Assembly (NCBI GenBank): GCA_000719025.1
Contig: JODP01000006.1
Span: 744,001-808,000, forward strand
Length of the DNA stretch: 64,000 nt
Reading direction: 5' to 3'
DNA from: Kineosporia aurantiaca JCM 3230
Lineage (GTDB): Bacteria; Actinomycetota; Actinomycetes; Actinomycetales; Kineosporiaceae
Below the pieces are notes generated by a model. That model was not told the DNA's origin and ran no database searches. It saw nothing but the letters and a program-made list of their open reading frames with translations. Made by a program: the position numbers and the translations under genes. Shown one piece after another: positions 44,174 to 52,304 of the stretch. How positions within the stretch are numbered: position 1 is the first letter of the stretch; the number at the start of each line of letters is the position of its first letter.

Positions 44174-44526
44174 CGCAGGACCCCACGGCGGATGGCGTGG
44201 ATCAGGCCGATCGCAATGATGCCGAGGAACACGCCCATCTCGGCGACCGTGGCCCAGCCGAGCTGTTTGACCACCGTGACCCAGGGGAACAGGTAGACCG
44301 AGTCGACCGCGAAGATCAGGTAGAGGAAGGCATAGAGGTAGTAACGGATCTGGCTCTGGGCCCAGCCCTCACCGACCGGGTCGACGCCGCTCTCGTAGGT
44401 CAGCGTCTTCTCGGCCGACGGCACCCGGGGCCGTAAGGCCCGGGCTGCCCCCATGCCCCCGACGAAGAGCAGCACCCCCGCCGCGATCACGGTGGCGACG
44501 ACCAAGTACGTCTGCAGGCCCTCCAT
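44164..44526 (-). CDS. nuoA2: complex I subunit A, second copy
   Basis: A 120-residue membrane subunit with three helices (about 6-28, 62-83 and 88-110). It keeps the features of the family: TYESGVDPVGEGWAQ (serine in place of the usual cysteine of YECG) and QIRYYLYAFLYLIFAVDSVYLFPW. It is the first gene of the minus-strand block; an acetyltransferase gene lies 49 bp upstream on the same strand and may share its transcript. Confidence 0.94.
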   Translation of the reverse strand: MEGLQTYLVVATVIAAGVLLFVGGMGAARALRPRVPSAEKTLTYESGVDPVGEGWAQSQIRYYLYAFLYLIFAVDSVYLFPWVTVVKQLGWATVAEMGVFLGIIAIGLIHAIRRGVLRWI

Positions 44527-44575
44527 GGGAAAGGACTCTACCCATCGGGTCCGACAAAACCCCGGCCGAAAGGGG

Positions 44576-44887
44576 TCAGTCGGTGGGCAGGCCGAAGGAG
44601 GCGCGACGGTTGGCCGGGACCAGGTCCAGGTAGTCCGGGTGCTTCTCGATGAAGGCTTTGACGAACGGGCAGATCGGCAGCACCTTCGAGCCGCGCTCGC
44701 GCTCGGTGTCCAGCGCGGCCCGGATCAGCTGGGTGGCCAGGCCCTGGCCCCCGAACCGCTCGCCGATCTCGGTGTGCACGAAGCTCACCACCGGGCCCGG
44801 CCCCCGGTGCTGGGTGAACCCGGCCAGCTCGTCGTCCACCCAGATCTCGAAACGGTTCTCGTCGCGGTTCTCCCGCACTTCGGCCAT
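44576..44887 (-). CDS. small GNAT-type N-acetyltransferase (YjdJ-like)
   Basis: About 103 residues, the length of the short GNAT group. IWVDDELAGFTQHR, FVHTEIGERFGGQGLATQLIRAAL (with the acetyl-CoA pyrophosphate-binding G-x-G-x-A pattern) and LPICPFVKAFIEKHPDY are typical. The ATG chosen starts MAEVRENRDENRFEIW; an upstream in-frame ATG adds eight residues. Substrate unknown. Lies just upstream of nuoA2 in the same direction. Confidence 0.85.
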   Translation of the reverse strand: MAEVRENRDENRFEIWVDDELAGFTQHRGPGPVVSFVHTEIGERFGGQGLATQLIRAALDTERERGSKVLPICPFVKAFIEKHPDYLDLVPANRRASFGLPTD

Positions 44888-45013
44888 ACCGCCATCGAAG
44901 CACACCAGCATCAGGGATCAGGTTCGGTGCCTCCGGGTGAAAGTCTCGTCACACATCGGTCCCCTCCAGTGCGCACGCGTGAAGTCCGTTCGGGTGACGC
45001 CAGGCGCGGAGCT

Positions 45014-45019
45014 ACACTC
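45014..45019 (+). promoter_or_regulatory. candidate -10 element of the ABC transporter operon
   Basis: TACACT lies 35 bp before the lipoprotein start codon in the 143-bp gap between divergent genes. A TTCGGG hexamer 18 bp upstream could serve as -35. Weak evidence. Confidence 0.3.
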
Positions 45020-45054
45020 GGACGCCGAAACCATGCGCTGACCTTGGAGTATTG

Positions 45055-45936
45055 ATGTCCCGCCGACTGCCTGCCGCAGGCTCTGCCCTTCTCGCCCTGC
45101 TGGCCGTCGCCGCCTGTGCGCCCGCCGACTCCAACGACTCCACCGCCGCGGGCAGCTCCTCGGCCTCGGCGAGCTCGGCGGCCGCCTGCACCCCGGCCGA
45201 CCTCAAGACCCTGACCGCGAACACGCTGACCATCGGCACCGACAAGCCCGCCTACTCACCCTGGTTCGTGGACGACAAGCCGAGCAACGGCAAGGGCTTC
45301 GAGTCGGCCGTGGCGTACGCCGTGGCCCAGCAGCTCGGGTACACCAACGACCAGGTCAAGTGGTCCACGGTGACGTTCAACGCGGCCGCGCAGCCGGGTC
45401 CGAAGAAGTTCGACTTCGACATCAACCAGTTCTCCATCACCGACGAGCGCAAGCAGGCGGTGGACTTCTCCTCGGGCTACTACGACGTCACCCAGGCGGT
45501 CGTGGCGCTCAAGGGCGACAAGGCCGCGAGCGCCACCTCGATCGCCGACCTGAAGGACCTGAAGCTCGGCGCCCAGGTCGGCACCACCAGCTACGACGCG
45601 ATCAAGTCGGAGATCGCCCCGTCGAAGCAGCCGGCCGTGTTCGACGACAACGACAAGGCCAAGCTGGCCCTGAACAACGGCCAGATCGACGCCCTGGTGG
45701 TGGACCTGCCGACCGCGCTGTACCTGGCCTCGGCCGAGCTGGACAACGGCGTGGTGGTCGGCCAGCTGCCGCAGACCAGCACCACGCCCGAGCAGTTCGG
45801 CCTGGTGCTGGCCAAGGACAGCTCGCTGACCAGCTGCGTCACCTCGGCCGTGGACGCGCTGCGCAAGGACGGCACGCTGGACAAGCTGAAGACCCAGTGG
45901 CTGACCGAAGGGGCCAACGCCCCCGAACTCAAGTGA
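45055..45936 (+). CDS. amino-acid ABC transporter substrate-binding lipoprotein
   Basis: A 293-residue extracytoplasmic binding protein of the family-3 (polar amino acid/opine) type. A lipoprotein signal peptide ends at lipobox VAAC with C21, followed by a Ser/Ala-rich linker. The binding fold shows TLTIGTDKPAYSPWF, GKGFESAVAYAVAQQLGY, FDINQFSITDERKQAVDFSS and GAQVGTTSYDAI. The ATG with GGAG upstream is chosen over an adjacent TTG. First gene of a three-gene transporter operon with four-base overlaps. The exact amino acid is not readable. Confidence 0.93.
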   Translation: MSRRLPAAGSALLALLAVAACAPADSNDSTAAGSSSASASSAAACTPADLKTLTANTLTIGTDKPAYSPWFVDDKPSNGKGFESAVAYAVAQQLGYTNDQVKWSTVTFNAAAQPGPKKFDFDINQFSITDERKQAVDFSSGYYDVTQAVVALKGDKAASATSIADLKDLKLGAQVGTTSYDAIKSEIAPSKQPAVFDDNDKAKLALNNGQIDALVVDLPTALYLASAELDNGVVVGQLPQTSTTPEQFGLVLAKDSSLTSCVTSAVDALRKDGTLDKLKTQWLTEGANAPELK

Positions 45937-46787
45937 GCGATACCTGGACCCCGTCCACCCGGCAGCAGGAGCGGGACGCCTACCGGCGCCGGCAGAACCT
46001 GCGCTCGCTGCTGATCGCCGCGGTCAGCACGCTGGTCGTCGGGGGTGGCCTGGCCGCGGCGGTGGTTTCGGCGCCCGGCTGGGACCGGACCCGCACGACG
46101 TTCTTCAGCTGGGACAAGGCCGTCGACGCGTTCCCCGACGTGCTCGCCGGGTTCTGGATCAACATCAAGGTGTTCCTGATCAGCGCGGTCTGCGTGCTGA
46201 TCATCGGACTGCTCCTGGCCATCCTGCGGACCCTGGCCGGGCCGGTGTTCTGGCCGGTCCGGGCGCTGGCCACGATCTACGTGGACGTGTTCCGGGGCCT
46301 GCCGCTGATCCTGCTCCTGCTGCTGGTCGGGTTCGGCGTGCCGGCGCTGAACCTGTCCGGGGTACCGACCGATCCCGTGGCGTTGGGCTGTGTGGCGCTG
46401 GTGCTGTCGTACTCGGCGTACGTCACCGAGGTGTTCCGCGCCGGCATCGAGTCCATCCACCCGAGCCAACGCGCGGCCGCTCGCTCCTTAGGTCTGAGCG
46501 GTCCGCAGACCATGCGCTTCGTCGTCCTACCCCAGGCCGTCCGCCGGGTGGTGCCGCCGCTGCTCAACGACATGGTCTCGCTGAGTAAGGACTCGGGCCT
46601 GATCTCGGTGCTCGGAGCGGCCATCGACGCGGTCCGCGCGGCCCAGATCAAGACCGCGGAGAGCTTCAACTTCACCCCCTACGTGGTGGCCGGGCTGCTG
46701 TTCCTGCTCCTGACCATCCCGCTGACCCGGATCACCGACCGGGTGTCCCGGCGCTACGGGGCGATCTCCGGTGGAGGGCACGTATGA
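45933..46787 (+). CDS. amino-acid ABC transporter permease
   Basis: A 284-residue membrane permease of the His/Glu/Gln/Arg/opine family. After a basic cytoplasmic N-terminus there are about six helices; VLAGFWINIKVFLISAVCVLIIG, DVFRGLPLILLLLLVGFG and the EAA loop (AGIESIHPSQRAAARSLGLS) that contacts the ATPase are recognisable. GTG start overlapping the stop of the binding-protein gene. Confidence 0.94.
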   Translation: MSDTWTPSTRQQERDAYRRRQNLRSLLIAAVSTLVVGGGLAAAVVSAPGWDRTRTTFFSWDKAVDAFPDVLAGFWINIKVFLISAVCVLIIGLLLAILRTLAGPVFWPVRALATIYVDVFRGLPLILLLLLVGFGVPALNLSGVPTDPVALGCVALVLSYSAYVTEVFRAGIESIHPSQRAAARSLGLSGPQTMRFVVLPQAVRRVVPPLLNDMVSLSKDSGLISVLGAAIDAVRAAQIKTAESFNFTPYVVAGLLFLLLTIPLTRITDRVSRRYGAISGGGHV

Positions 46788-47527
46788 GCCTGCTCAAGGT
46801 CGAGAACCTGCGGAAGACCTACGGGCCCAACGTCGTCCTGCGGGACTTCAGCCTGGACGTGGAAGAGCACGACGTAGTGGTGCTGATCGGTGCTTCGGGG
46901 TCGGGTAAATCCACCCTGCTGCGCTGCATCGACCTGCTGGAGACGGTGGACGACGGTCTGATCGAGCTACAGGGGCAGGAGATCACCGATCCAAGAGTGG
47001 ACGCGGACGAGGTCCGGTCCCGGATCGGCATCGTGTTCCAGTCGTTCAACCTGTTTCCGCACCTGACCGTCCTGCAGAACATCACCCTGGCCCCGCGGAA
47101 GGTGCACAAGGTGCCGGCTGAGGCGGCTCGTGAGCGGGCCCTGGCGATGCTCGACCGGGTGGGCCTGAAGCACCGCGCCGACGCCTACCCGGACCACCTT
47201 TCCGGCGGCCAGCAGCAGCGTGTCGCGATCGCCCGGTCGCTGGTCAACGACCCGGTGCTGATGCTGTTCGACGAGGTGACCTCGGCGCTCGACCCGGAAC
47301 TGGTCGGGGAGGTGCTGGCGATGCTGCGCGACCTGAAGTCGGACGGGATGACGATGCTGGTGGCGACCCACGAGATGGGCTTCGCCCGGCAGGTCGCCGA
47401 TCAGGTGTGCTTCCTGGACGGTGGCCGGGTGCTGGAGCGCGGCGCTCCCGAGCAGGTGCTGGGCGAGCCGGTCGAGGAGCGCACGCAGCAGTTCCTCAAA
47501 CGCATCATCGAGGCCGGCCGACTGTAA
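46784..47527 (+). CDS. amino-acid ABC transporter ATP-binding protein
   Basis: A 247-residue ATPase of the GlnQ/HisP type. Walker A GASGSGKST at 36-44, Q-loop in IGIVFQSFNLFPHL, signature LSGGQQQR at 139-146, Walker B ending D163-E164 (LMLFDEVTSALDPE) and the H-loop in VATHEMGFA. It overlaps the permease gene by four bases. Confidence 0.96.
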   Translation: MSLLKVENLRKTYGPNVVLRDFSLDVEEHDVVVLIGASGSGKSTLLRCIDLLETVDDGLIELQGQEITDPRVDADEVRSRIGIVFQSFNLFPHLTVLQNITLAPRKVHKVPAEAARERALAMLDRVGLKHRADAYPDHLSGGQQQRVAIARSLVNDPVLMLFDEVTSALDPELVGEVLAMLRDLKSDGMTMLVATHEMGFARQVADQVCFLDGGRVLERGAPEQVLGEPVEERTQQFLKRIIEAGRL

Positions 47528-47545
47528 GAGCACGATTGAGGACGT

Positions 47546-47581
47546 CGGCCAGGCCCGCCGCTGATGCGGCCGGCCTGGCCG
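47546..47581. terminator. hairpin after the ABC transporter operon
   Basis: Perfect 10-bp arms CGGCCAGGCC and GGCCTGGCCG with a 16-nt interior that contains a smaller CCGC/GCGG stem. It lies between convergent genes and has no T-run; likely a bidirectional transcript end. Confidence 0.6.
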
Positions 47582-47593
47582 TTGGGTCGGGGT

Positions 47594-48085
47594 CTACAGA
47601 TCCTTGGTGAAGTACAGCGAGCCGCTCTCCGCGGCGTAGATGCCGTACCCGGCGCGCGGCGTGAAGCCCGAGCTCCGGTAGAGCGCGACTGCCTCGGGCT
47701 GCTGGTCTCCGGTCTCCAGGATCAGCTTGGGGTAGCCGAGCAGCGCGGCCCGCTGTTCCACGGAGGCCAGGAGCTTGCGGGCCAGGCCGTGCCGACGGAA
47801 GGCGGGACGCACGTACATCCGCTTCATCTCCGCGCACTCGACGCCGTCCACGGTGTGCGCCCGCAGCCCGGCGCACCCGGCCGGTTCACCGCCCACCTCG
47901 GCGACCAGGAACAGGCCATTGGGAGGGCCGAACTCGCCCACCTCGATCGGGGTCTGGTCGCTCCCGCCGTAGCGGGTGACGTACTCCTGCTGGAGTTCGG
48001 CGATCAGCGCGGCCGCTTCGGGGCTGTCGAACGGGACGTCCCGGAGGACGAGATCGGTTACCGGAGAATTGCTCACGGCTCCCAT
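47594..48085 (-). CDS. GNAT-family N-acetyltransferase
   Basis: A 163-residue acetyltransferase. The segment ECAEMKRMYVRPAFRRHGLARKLLASVEQRAALLG holds motif A (R-R-H-G-L-A) in two adjacent blocks, followed by LILETGDQQPEAVALYRSSGFTPRAGYG typical of the C-terminal strand and helix. Substrate unknown. The first codons overlap the end of the VOC gene upstream, so the two are probably cotranscribed. Confidence 0.9.
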   Translation of the reverse strand: MGAVSNSPVTDLVLRDVPFDSPEAAALIAELQQEYVTRYGGSDQTPIEVGEFGPPNGLFLVAEVGGEPAGCAGLRAHTVDGVECAEMKRMYVRPAFRRHGLARKLLASVEQRAALLGYPKLILETGDQQPEAVALYRSSGFTPRAGYGIYAAESGSLYFTKDL

Positions 48086-48432
48086 AGTTCCACGGGGTTG
48101 CCCTCGGGGTCGTAGACCCGGGCGAACCGGCCGTTCGGATAGATCTCCTCGTCCACCTCGACCGCGATCCCCGAGGCCCGCAGCTGCCGCACCATCGCGT
48201 CCAGGTCACGGACCCGGAAATTGACCATCCACTGCTGCTCGGGGCGGCCGAAGTGCTCGGTCTCGTCGGCGAAGGCGGCGAACACCGTGGGGCCGGACTG
48301 GGAGTGCCAGGGCTCTTCCTCGTACGTCAGGGGCACCGGCGTCACGCCGAGATGGTCCTCGTACCAGGCAGCCAGTCTCTCCGGATCCTTGCTCCGGAAG
48401 AAGAGGCCCCCGATACCTGTCACGCGTTCCAC
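48073..48432 (-). CDS. VOC-superfamily (glyoxalase-like) protein
   Basis: About 119 residues with the paired beta-alpha-beta-beta-beta layout of the vicinal oxygen chelate superfamily: GIGGLFFRSKDPERLAAWYEDHLGV at the start, NFRVRDLDAMVRQLRASGI in the middle and RVYDPEGNPVELWEP at the end, the last with the usual metal-binding glutamate. The frame is open for 120 more codons upstream, but that part shows no family similarity; a GTG three codons further in is an alternative start. Enzymatic role unknown. The stop lies inside the start of the acetyltransferase gene (13-bp overlap). Confidence 0.83.
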   Translation of the reverse strand: MERVTGIGGLFFRSKDPERLAAWYEDHLGVTPVPLTYEEEPWHSQSGPTVFAAFADETEHFGRPEQQWMVNFRVRDLDAMVRQLRASGIAVEVDEEIYPNGRFARVYDPEGNPVELWEP

Positions 48433-49028
48433 AAATCGGAATACTGCCAGAACCACCGCGATCGGACCGCTCGGACTGCTCGGCGTATTCTGTTCGGCCC
48501 CTCCGGCGGCCGTCGGAAACCGGCGGAATGCGCAGGTCAAGAATGGAATTATCGATCCGGCGGCGGCCCCGAAATAGCGCTGTGAATTCTCCTGAGGTGT
48601 CCCTGGAGGAGCACCAGCGGCGCACTTTCGTTGCACTGTCGATGCGCATCGGTGGCGGATCGCGGCCGGATCCGTTCGCGTCGCCGACAGTGCCCCATTT
48701 CCCAACGCCGGGATTTTCGCCGTCTTCCTTCCTCTTCTGCTGTCCACTCCTTGTTTTGGCGCCGAGTGCCGAAATTGTGCCCTGCGGCACAACCGGGGCG
48801 GCCGTAGCGCCCGGCTCGGCCGGTCGTGCTCGGCCGGCTCACTGGGATCGCTCCCAGAGCGGACCGGGCGGGCGCCCTCGGGCAGGCCGTGGGTACTGAT
48901 CGGACCGATCGCCGGTGGTTCCTATCGGTAGGCGGCTAATATCGCTAAGCCGGTCCGGGAGATCCGGTATCCCGGCCGCGGCGAGGAGGAATCGTCGCGC
49001 AATCGCCATATTGATGGCCTCGCCAGGT
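48433..49028. other. about 600 bp without a credible gene
   Basis: Overlapping frames on both strands exist but none has a domain, start context or consistent third-position GC. The part from about 48,500 to 48,800 is less GC-rich than the flanks. It probably contains the promoters of the divergent VOC and TetR genes. Confidence 0.5.
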
Positions 49029-49068
49029 ACGTGTACGTTCCGGCGCGGGCAATTGTCGGAACACACGT
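49029..49068. promoter_or_regulatory. probable TetR operator (imperfect palindrome)
   Basis: Left arm ACGTGTACGTTCCG (49029-49042) and right arm CGGAACACACGT (49057-49068) pair fully except for a two-base bulge. It sits 12 bp before the start codon of the TetR gene, the usual position of an autoregulatory site. Confidence 0.55.
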
Positions 49069-49080
49069 GAGGTCGGTGAG

Positions 49081-49704
49081 GTGGCGCGACAGCAGGCAGA
49101 GATCCGGCGCGAGGAGATTCTCCGGGCCGCGGCCTCGGTGGTCGCGCGCAAGGGATTCGCCCGGACCCGGGTCGCGGATGTCGCCGCGGAGCTCGGAATC
49201 AGCGCCGGCCTGGTGTTCTACCATTTCGATTCCAAAGAGCGGCTGCTGTCCGAGGCATTTGTGCTGGCCTCCGACCGGGATCTGGACGCGATGGACGCGG
49301 CGATTGCCGGCCCGGGCTCGCACACCGAGCGACTGCGCGACGTGATCCGGCTCTACCAGCAGATCTCCTCCGACCCGGCCGACATCGAGGCCTGGTCGCG
49401 CAACATCGACGCGTGGGCCGAGGGCCGGTACACCGACGAGATCCGCGAGGTGGTCCGGCGCAACGACGCGCGCTGGCGGCACGGTCTGACCAAGCTGGTC
49501 ACCCAGGGAGTGGCCGCGGGGGAGTTCGTCTGCGCCGACCCTCAGGAAGCCGCGCTGCGGATCTTCGTGATGCTGGACGGCCTGGCAGTGGCCACCCAGG
49601 TACGCGGAACCCTGTCCCGGGGGCGGGCGCGGGTCTGGGCCGACGAGCACGCCGCCCGCGAACTGGGCCTGACCTCGCCCCTACTGCCTCCCGCCCAGCG
49701 CTGA
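49081..49704 (+). CDS. TetR-family transcriptional regulator
   Basis: A 207-residue regulator. The N-terminal helix-turn-helix is clear: REEILRAAASVVARKGFART followed by RVADVAAELGISAGLVFYHF and DSKERLL. The C-terminal ligand-binding part (LYQQISSDPADIEAWSRNID; VAAGEFVCADPQEAALRIFVML) resembles BetI/AcrR-type members. The GTG start has GAGGTCGGTGAG upstream. nuoI2 begins 58 bp downstream on the same strand, so read-through is possible; its target genes are not evident. Confidence 0.92.
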   Translation: MARQQAEIRREEILRAAASVVARKGFARTRVADVAAELGISAGLVFYHFDSKERLLSEAFVLASDRDLDAMDAAIAGPGSHTERLRDVIRLYQQISSDPADIEAWSRNIDAWAEGRYTDEIREVVRRNDARWRHGLTKLVTQGVAAGEFVCADPQEAALRIFVMLDGLAVATQVRGTLSRGRARVWADEHAARELGLTSPLLPPAQR

Positions 49705-49762
49705 TCCACAAGCCCGCCGCGGGAGTCACACAGCCCGGGGGAAAACACGGCAAGATGCACCG

Positions 49763-51343
49763 GTGACCTCCGAACAGCACCACGGCGCGGCCGGCTCCGC
49801 TGCCGGCGCTGGGCGCGAGCACCAGCCCGACCCCGGGCTCGGGTCCGAGGGTGGGCCCGGGGCTGGGTTTGTGGCTGGGTCCGGGCATGACCACGACCAC
49901 GGGCATGACCACGGCAATGGCCATGACCATGGGCACGGTGACGGCCATGGCAACGAGGGCGACCGTGGCCACGGGCACGGGCACGGGAATGCGCATGAGC
50001 CTGGTCACGGCCCTGACCAGGGACCCGGCCTGGGCCGCGGCCTGATCTCCGGCCTGGCCACCACGGCCCGGGCGATGCTCCGGCACACCCACACCGCCGA
50101 GTACCCGGACGTGAAGCCGGACCTGCCCCCGCGCAGCCGCGGAGTGATCGCCCTGCTGGCCGAGAACTGCACGAGTTGCATGCTCTGCGCCCGGGAGTGC
50201 CCGGACTGGTGCATCTACATCGAGTCGCACAAGGAAGAGGTCCCCGCGCCCGAGACCGGGGGCCGGCCCCGGCAGAAGAACATGCTGGACCGCTTCGCCA
50301 TCGACTTCTCGCTCTGTATGTACTGCGGCATCTGCATCGAGGTCTGCCCCTTCGACGCGCTGTTCTGGAGTCCGGAGTTCGAGTACGCGGAGTTCGACAT
50401 CCGCGACCTGCTGCACGAGAGTGACCGGCTGGAAGGCTGGATGGCGTCCGTACCGCCGCCGCCCCTGCCGGACCCGGCCGCGGTCGAGGCCAAGGAGGTC
50501 GGGGTCGCCCGGGCCGCAGCGGAGAAGGCGATCGCGGCGTACGAGGCTTCCCAGGCCGAGGCCCGCGAGGCAGAGCGGGCAGAGGCAGAGCGGATAGAGG
50601 CGGAGCGGGTCGAGGCGGAGCGGCTTGAACGCCTAGAAGCAGAGCGTCTGGACGCGGAGCGCGCGGCGGCCGAGGGCCTCGAGCGTTTGGACGCTGGGCG
50701 TCAAGGTGGGCAGCGCGGGGCGGCCGAGTACGCCGAGCGTTTGGACGCCGAGCGTCAAGGACAGGAGCGCGCGGCGGCCAAGCACGTCGAGGGTTTGGAC
50801 GCTGAGCGTCAGGGTGAGGAGCGCGGGGCGGCTGAGCACGTCGAGCGTTTGGGCGCTGAGCGTCAGGGTGAGGAGCTCGCGGCGGCCGAGGACCTCGAGC
50901 GTTTGGACGCCGAGCGTCAGGGTGCGCAGCACGTGGAAGCCGAGCGCCTCAAGGGTTTGACCGCGGAGGCAGCGCGGAGGGACCGTTCGGACCCGGAAAA
51001 CGCGGACTTGGAGAGCGAAGCCGAGCCCTCGGGCCCAGTGGCGCGGGGAGCAAGTCAAGAGGAAGAAGCAGGGCGTGCGCAGAAGGCGGAACAGCAGGTA
51101 GCTCCGGAGGTGTACCCGCCGGACGAGGAAACCCGCCGGATCCCCGCAGTCGAGGACCAGGCAAATGACTCACCCATAGCGGCGACCGCCGTCTTCCCTG
51201 CCGTTCCTGAAGCAGAACCCGAGACGGCTCCGAAGAGCACCGACGAAACCGCTGTCCTACCCCCGGTGACCGACACCGAGGTTCTTCCTGCGGTAACCGA
51301 GGAAACGGAAGAGGACGATCCGCCGCGGAGGGACGCGCGGTGA
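49763..51343 (+). CDS. nuoI2: complex I subunit I, second copy, with His-rich N-terminus and repetitive charged tail
   Basis: A 526-residue protein, more than twice the usual NuoI length. Residues 42-82 contain 14 histidines in HDH/HGHG patterns, like metal-binding stretches of nickel or zinc proteins. The ferredoxin core carries two 4Fe-4S motifs: C136/C139/C142/C146 (CTSCMLCARECP) and C185/C188/C191/C195 (CMYCGICIEVCP), the N6a/N6b sites. From about 230 a long Glu/Arg/Ala-rich, probably coiled-coil tail contains five 18-residue repeats (306-395), followed by an acidic Thr/Pro/Val-rich end. First gene of the plus-strand block and overlaps nuoJ2 by four bases. The GTG has only a weak ribosome-binding site. 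Confidence 0.92.
   Translation: MTSEQHHGAAGSAAGAGREHQPDPGLGSEGGPGAGFVAGSGHDHDHGHDHGNGHDHGHGDGHGNEGDRGHGHGHGNAHEPGHGPDQGPGLGRGLISGLATTARAMLRHTHTAEYPDVKPDLPPRSRGVIALLAENCTSCMLCARECPDWCIYIESHKEEVPAPETGGRPRQKNMLDRFAIDFSLCMYCGICIEVCPFDALFWSPEFEYAEFDIRDLLHESDRLEGWMASVPPPPLPDPAAVEAKEVGVARAAAEKAIAAYEASQAEAREAERAEAERIEAERVEAERLERLEAERLDAERAAAEGLERLDAGRQGGQRGAAEYAERLDAERQGQERAAAKHVEGLDAERQGEERGAAEHVERLGAERQGEELAAAEDLERLDAERQGAQHVEAERLKGLTAEAARRDRSDPENADLESEAEPSGPVARGASQEEEAGRAQKAEQQVAPEVYPPDEETRRIPAVEDQANDSPIAATAVFPAVPEAEPETAPKSTDETAVLPPVTDTEVLPAVTEETEEDDPPRRDAR
50678..50947 (+). repeat. 54-bp (18-codon) tandem repeats within nuoI2
   Basis: Five contiguous 54-bp units, starting at 50678, 50732, 50786, 50840 and 50894, encode variants of xERLDAERQGxERAAAxx. 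The units keep frame and an alternating charge pattern, favouring a repeated helical coiled coil. Confidence 0.93.
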
Positions 51344-51891
51344 GTGGCCTCGAAATCCTGTTCATCGCCCTGGCCCTGCTCACCGCGGCCGCCGGGCTGC
51401 TGGCGGTGACCAGCAAACGCGTTGTGCACTGCGCGCTCTGGCTGGTGGTCTGCTTGGGCGCGCTGGCCGGGGTCTACCTGGTGCTGGGCGCTGAAGTGGT
51501 TGCTCTGGTGCAGCTTCTGGTCTACGTCGGGGCGGTGGTTGTTCTGGTGATCTTCGCGCTGATGCTGACCCGCGCGCCGATCGAGCCGAGCGACCAGTTG
51601 AACGCTCCGCCGGGTCAGCGTGTGGCGGCTGGGGTAGCAGCGATCTCGGTCGGGGGGATTCTGGCTGGGACGTTGATCTATGCGTTGGGCGACAGCAGCG
51701 TGAAGGTCCGCAGTGAGCAGGGGTCGGCGAAGGCGATCGGGCAGGCGGTGTTCTCGGGCTGGTTGCTGCCTTTCGAGTTGCTCTCGGTACTCCTCCTGGC
51801 CGCGCTGGTCGCCGCGATCGCGATCTCCCGGCCGGTAGGCGAGGAACAGGAACGGGTAGGCGCGAAGACGGACGGGGACGGGCCCGCATGA
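51340..51891 (+). CDS. nuoJ2: complex I subunit J, second copy
   Basis: A 183-residue membrane subunit with five helices. QLLVYVGAVVVLVIFALMLTR is the conserved third helix of NuoJ. Unlike the main NuoJ it has only a short C-terminal tail. The codons here use less G/C in third positions than the main operon. GTG start overlapping nuoI2, and overlap of four bases with nuoK2. Confidence 0.94.
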   Translation: MSGLEILFIALALLTAAAGLLAVTSKRVVHCALWLVVCLGALAGVYLVLGAEVVALVQLLVYVGAVVVLVIFALMLTRAPIEPSDQLNAPPGQRVAAGVAAISVGGILAGTLIYALGDSSVKVRSEQGSAKAIGQAVFSGWLLPFELLSVLLLAALVAAIAISRPVGEEQERVGAKTDGDGPA

Positions 51892-52304
51892 TCCACCTGG
51901 TCGGCCCGGCTGTGCTCGCTGCGGCCCTCGCCGGGATCGGTGTGTACGGGATTCTCGCCCGCCGTAACGCGGTCCTGGTCCTGATCGGCGCAGAGCTGCT
52001 GCTGAACGCGGCCAATGTGCTGCTGGTTACGGCCTCGGCATTGCCCGCGGGTGGCCTTGGTGCGCTGCCGGATGTGGGGCAGGCGGGGCAAGGCCAGGTA
52101 CAGGATCCGTTGATCCCAGGTCAGGCGATGGCAGTCTTCGTGATCACGATTGCTGCGGCGGAGATCGGTCTGGCCTTGGCGATTGTGCTGCTGTTGTTCC
52201 GCGCGCGCGGAACGGTCGAGCTGACAGCAGTGCAGGAACTGGGCGAGGCGTCCTCTACGTACACCGAAAATCCCGACGGGAAAACCAAGGTGGGTGAGGC
52301 ATGA
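51888..52304 (+). CDS. nuoK2: complex I subunit K, second copy
   Basis: A 138-residue subunit with three helices. Membrane glutamates are kept in LIGAELLLNAANVLLV and AAAEIGLALAIVLLLF. A hydrophilic insertion of about 25 residues (Gly/Gln/Pro-rich) separates helices two and three, and there is an extended C-terminal tail; the main NuoK has neither. Confidence 0.93.
   Translation: MIHLVGPAVLAAALAGIGVYGILARRNAVLVLIGAELLLNAANVLLVTASALPAGGLGALPDVGQAGQGQVQDPLIPGQAMAVFVITIAAAEIGLALAIVLLLFRARGTVELTAVQELGEASSTYTENPDGKTKVGEA

Noticed and set aside
48528..48899. 123-codon plus-strand frame as a gene
   Set aside because: Composition is unlike neighbouring genes and it overlaps several equally weak frames; treated as intergenic.
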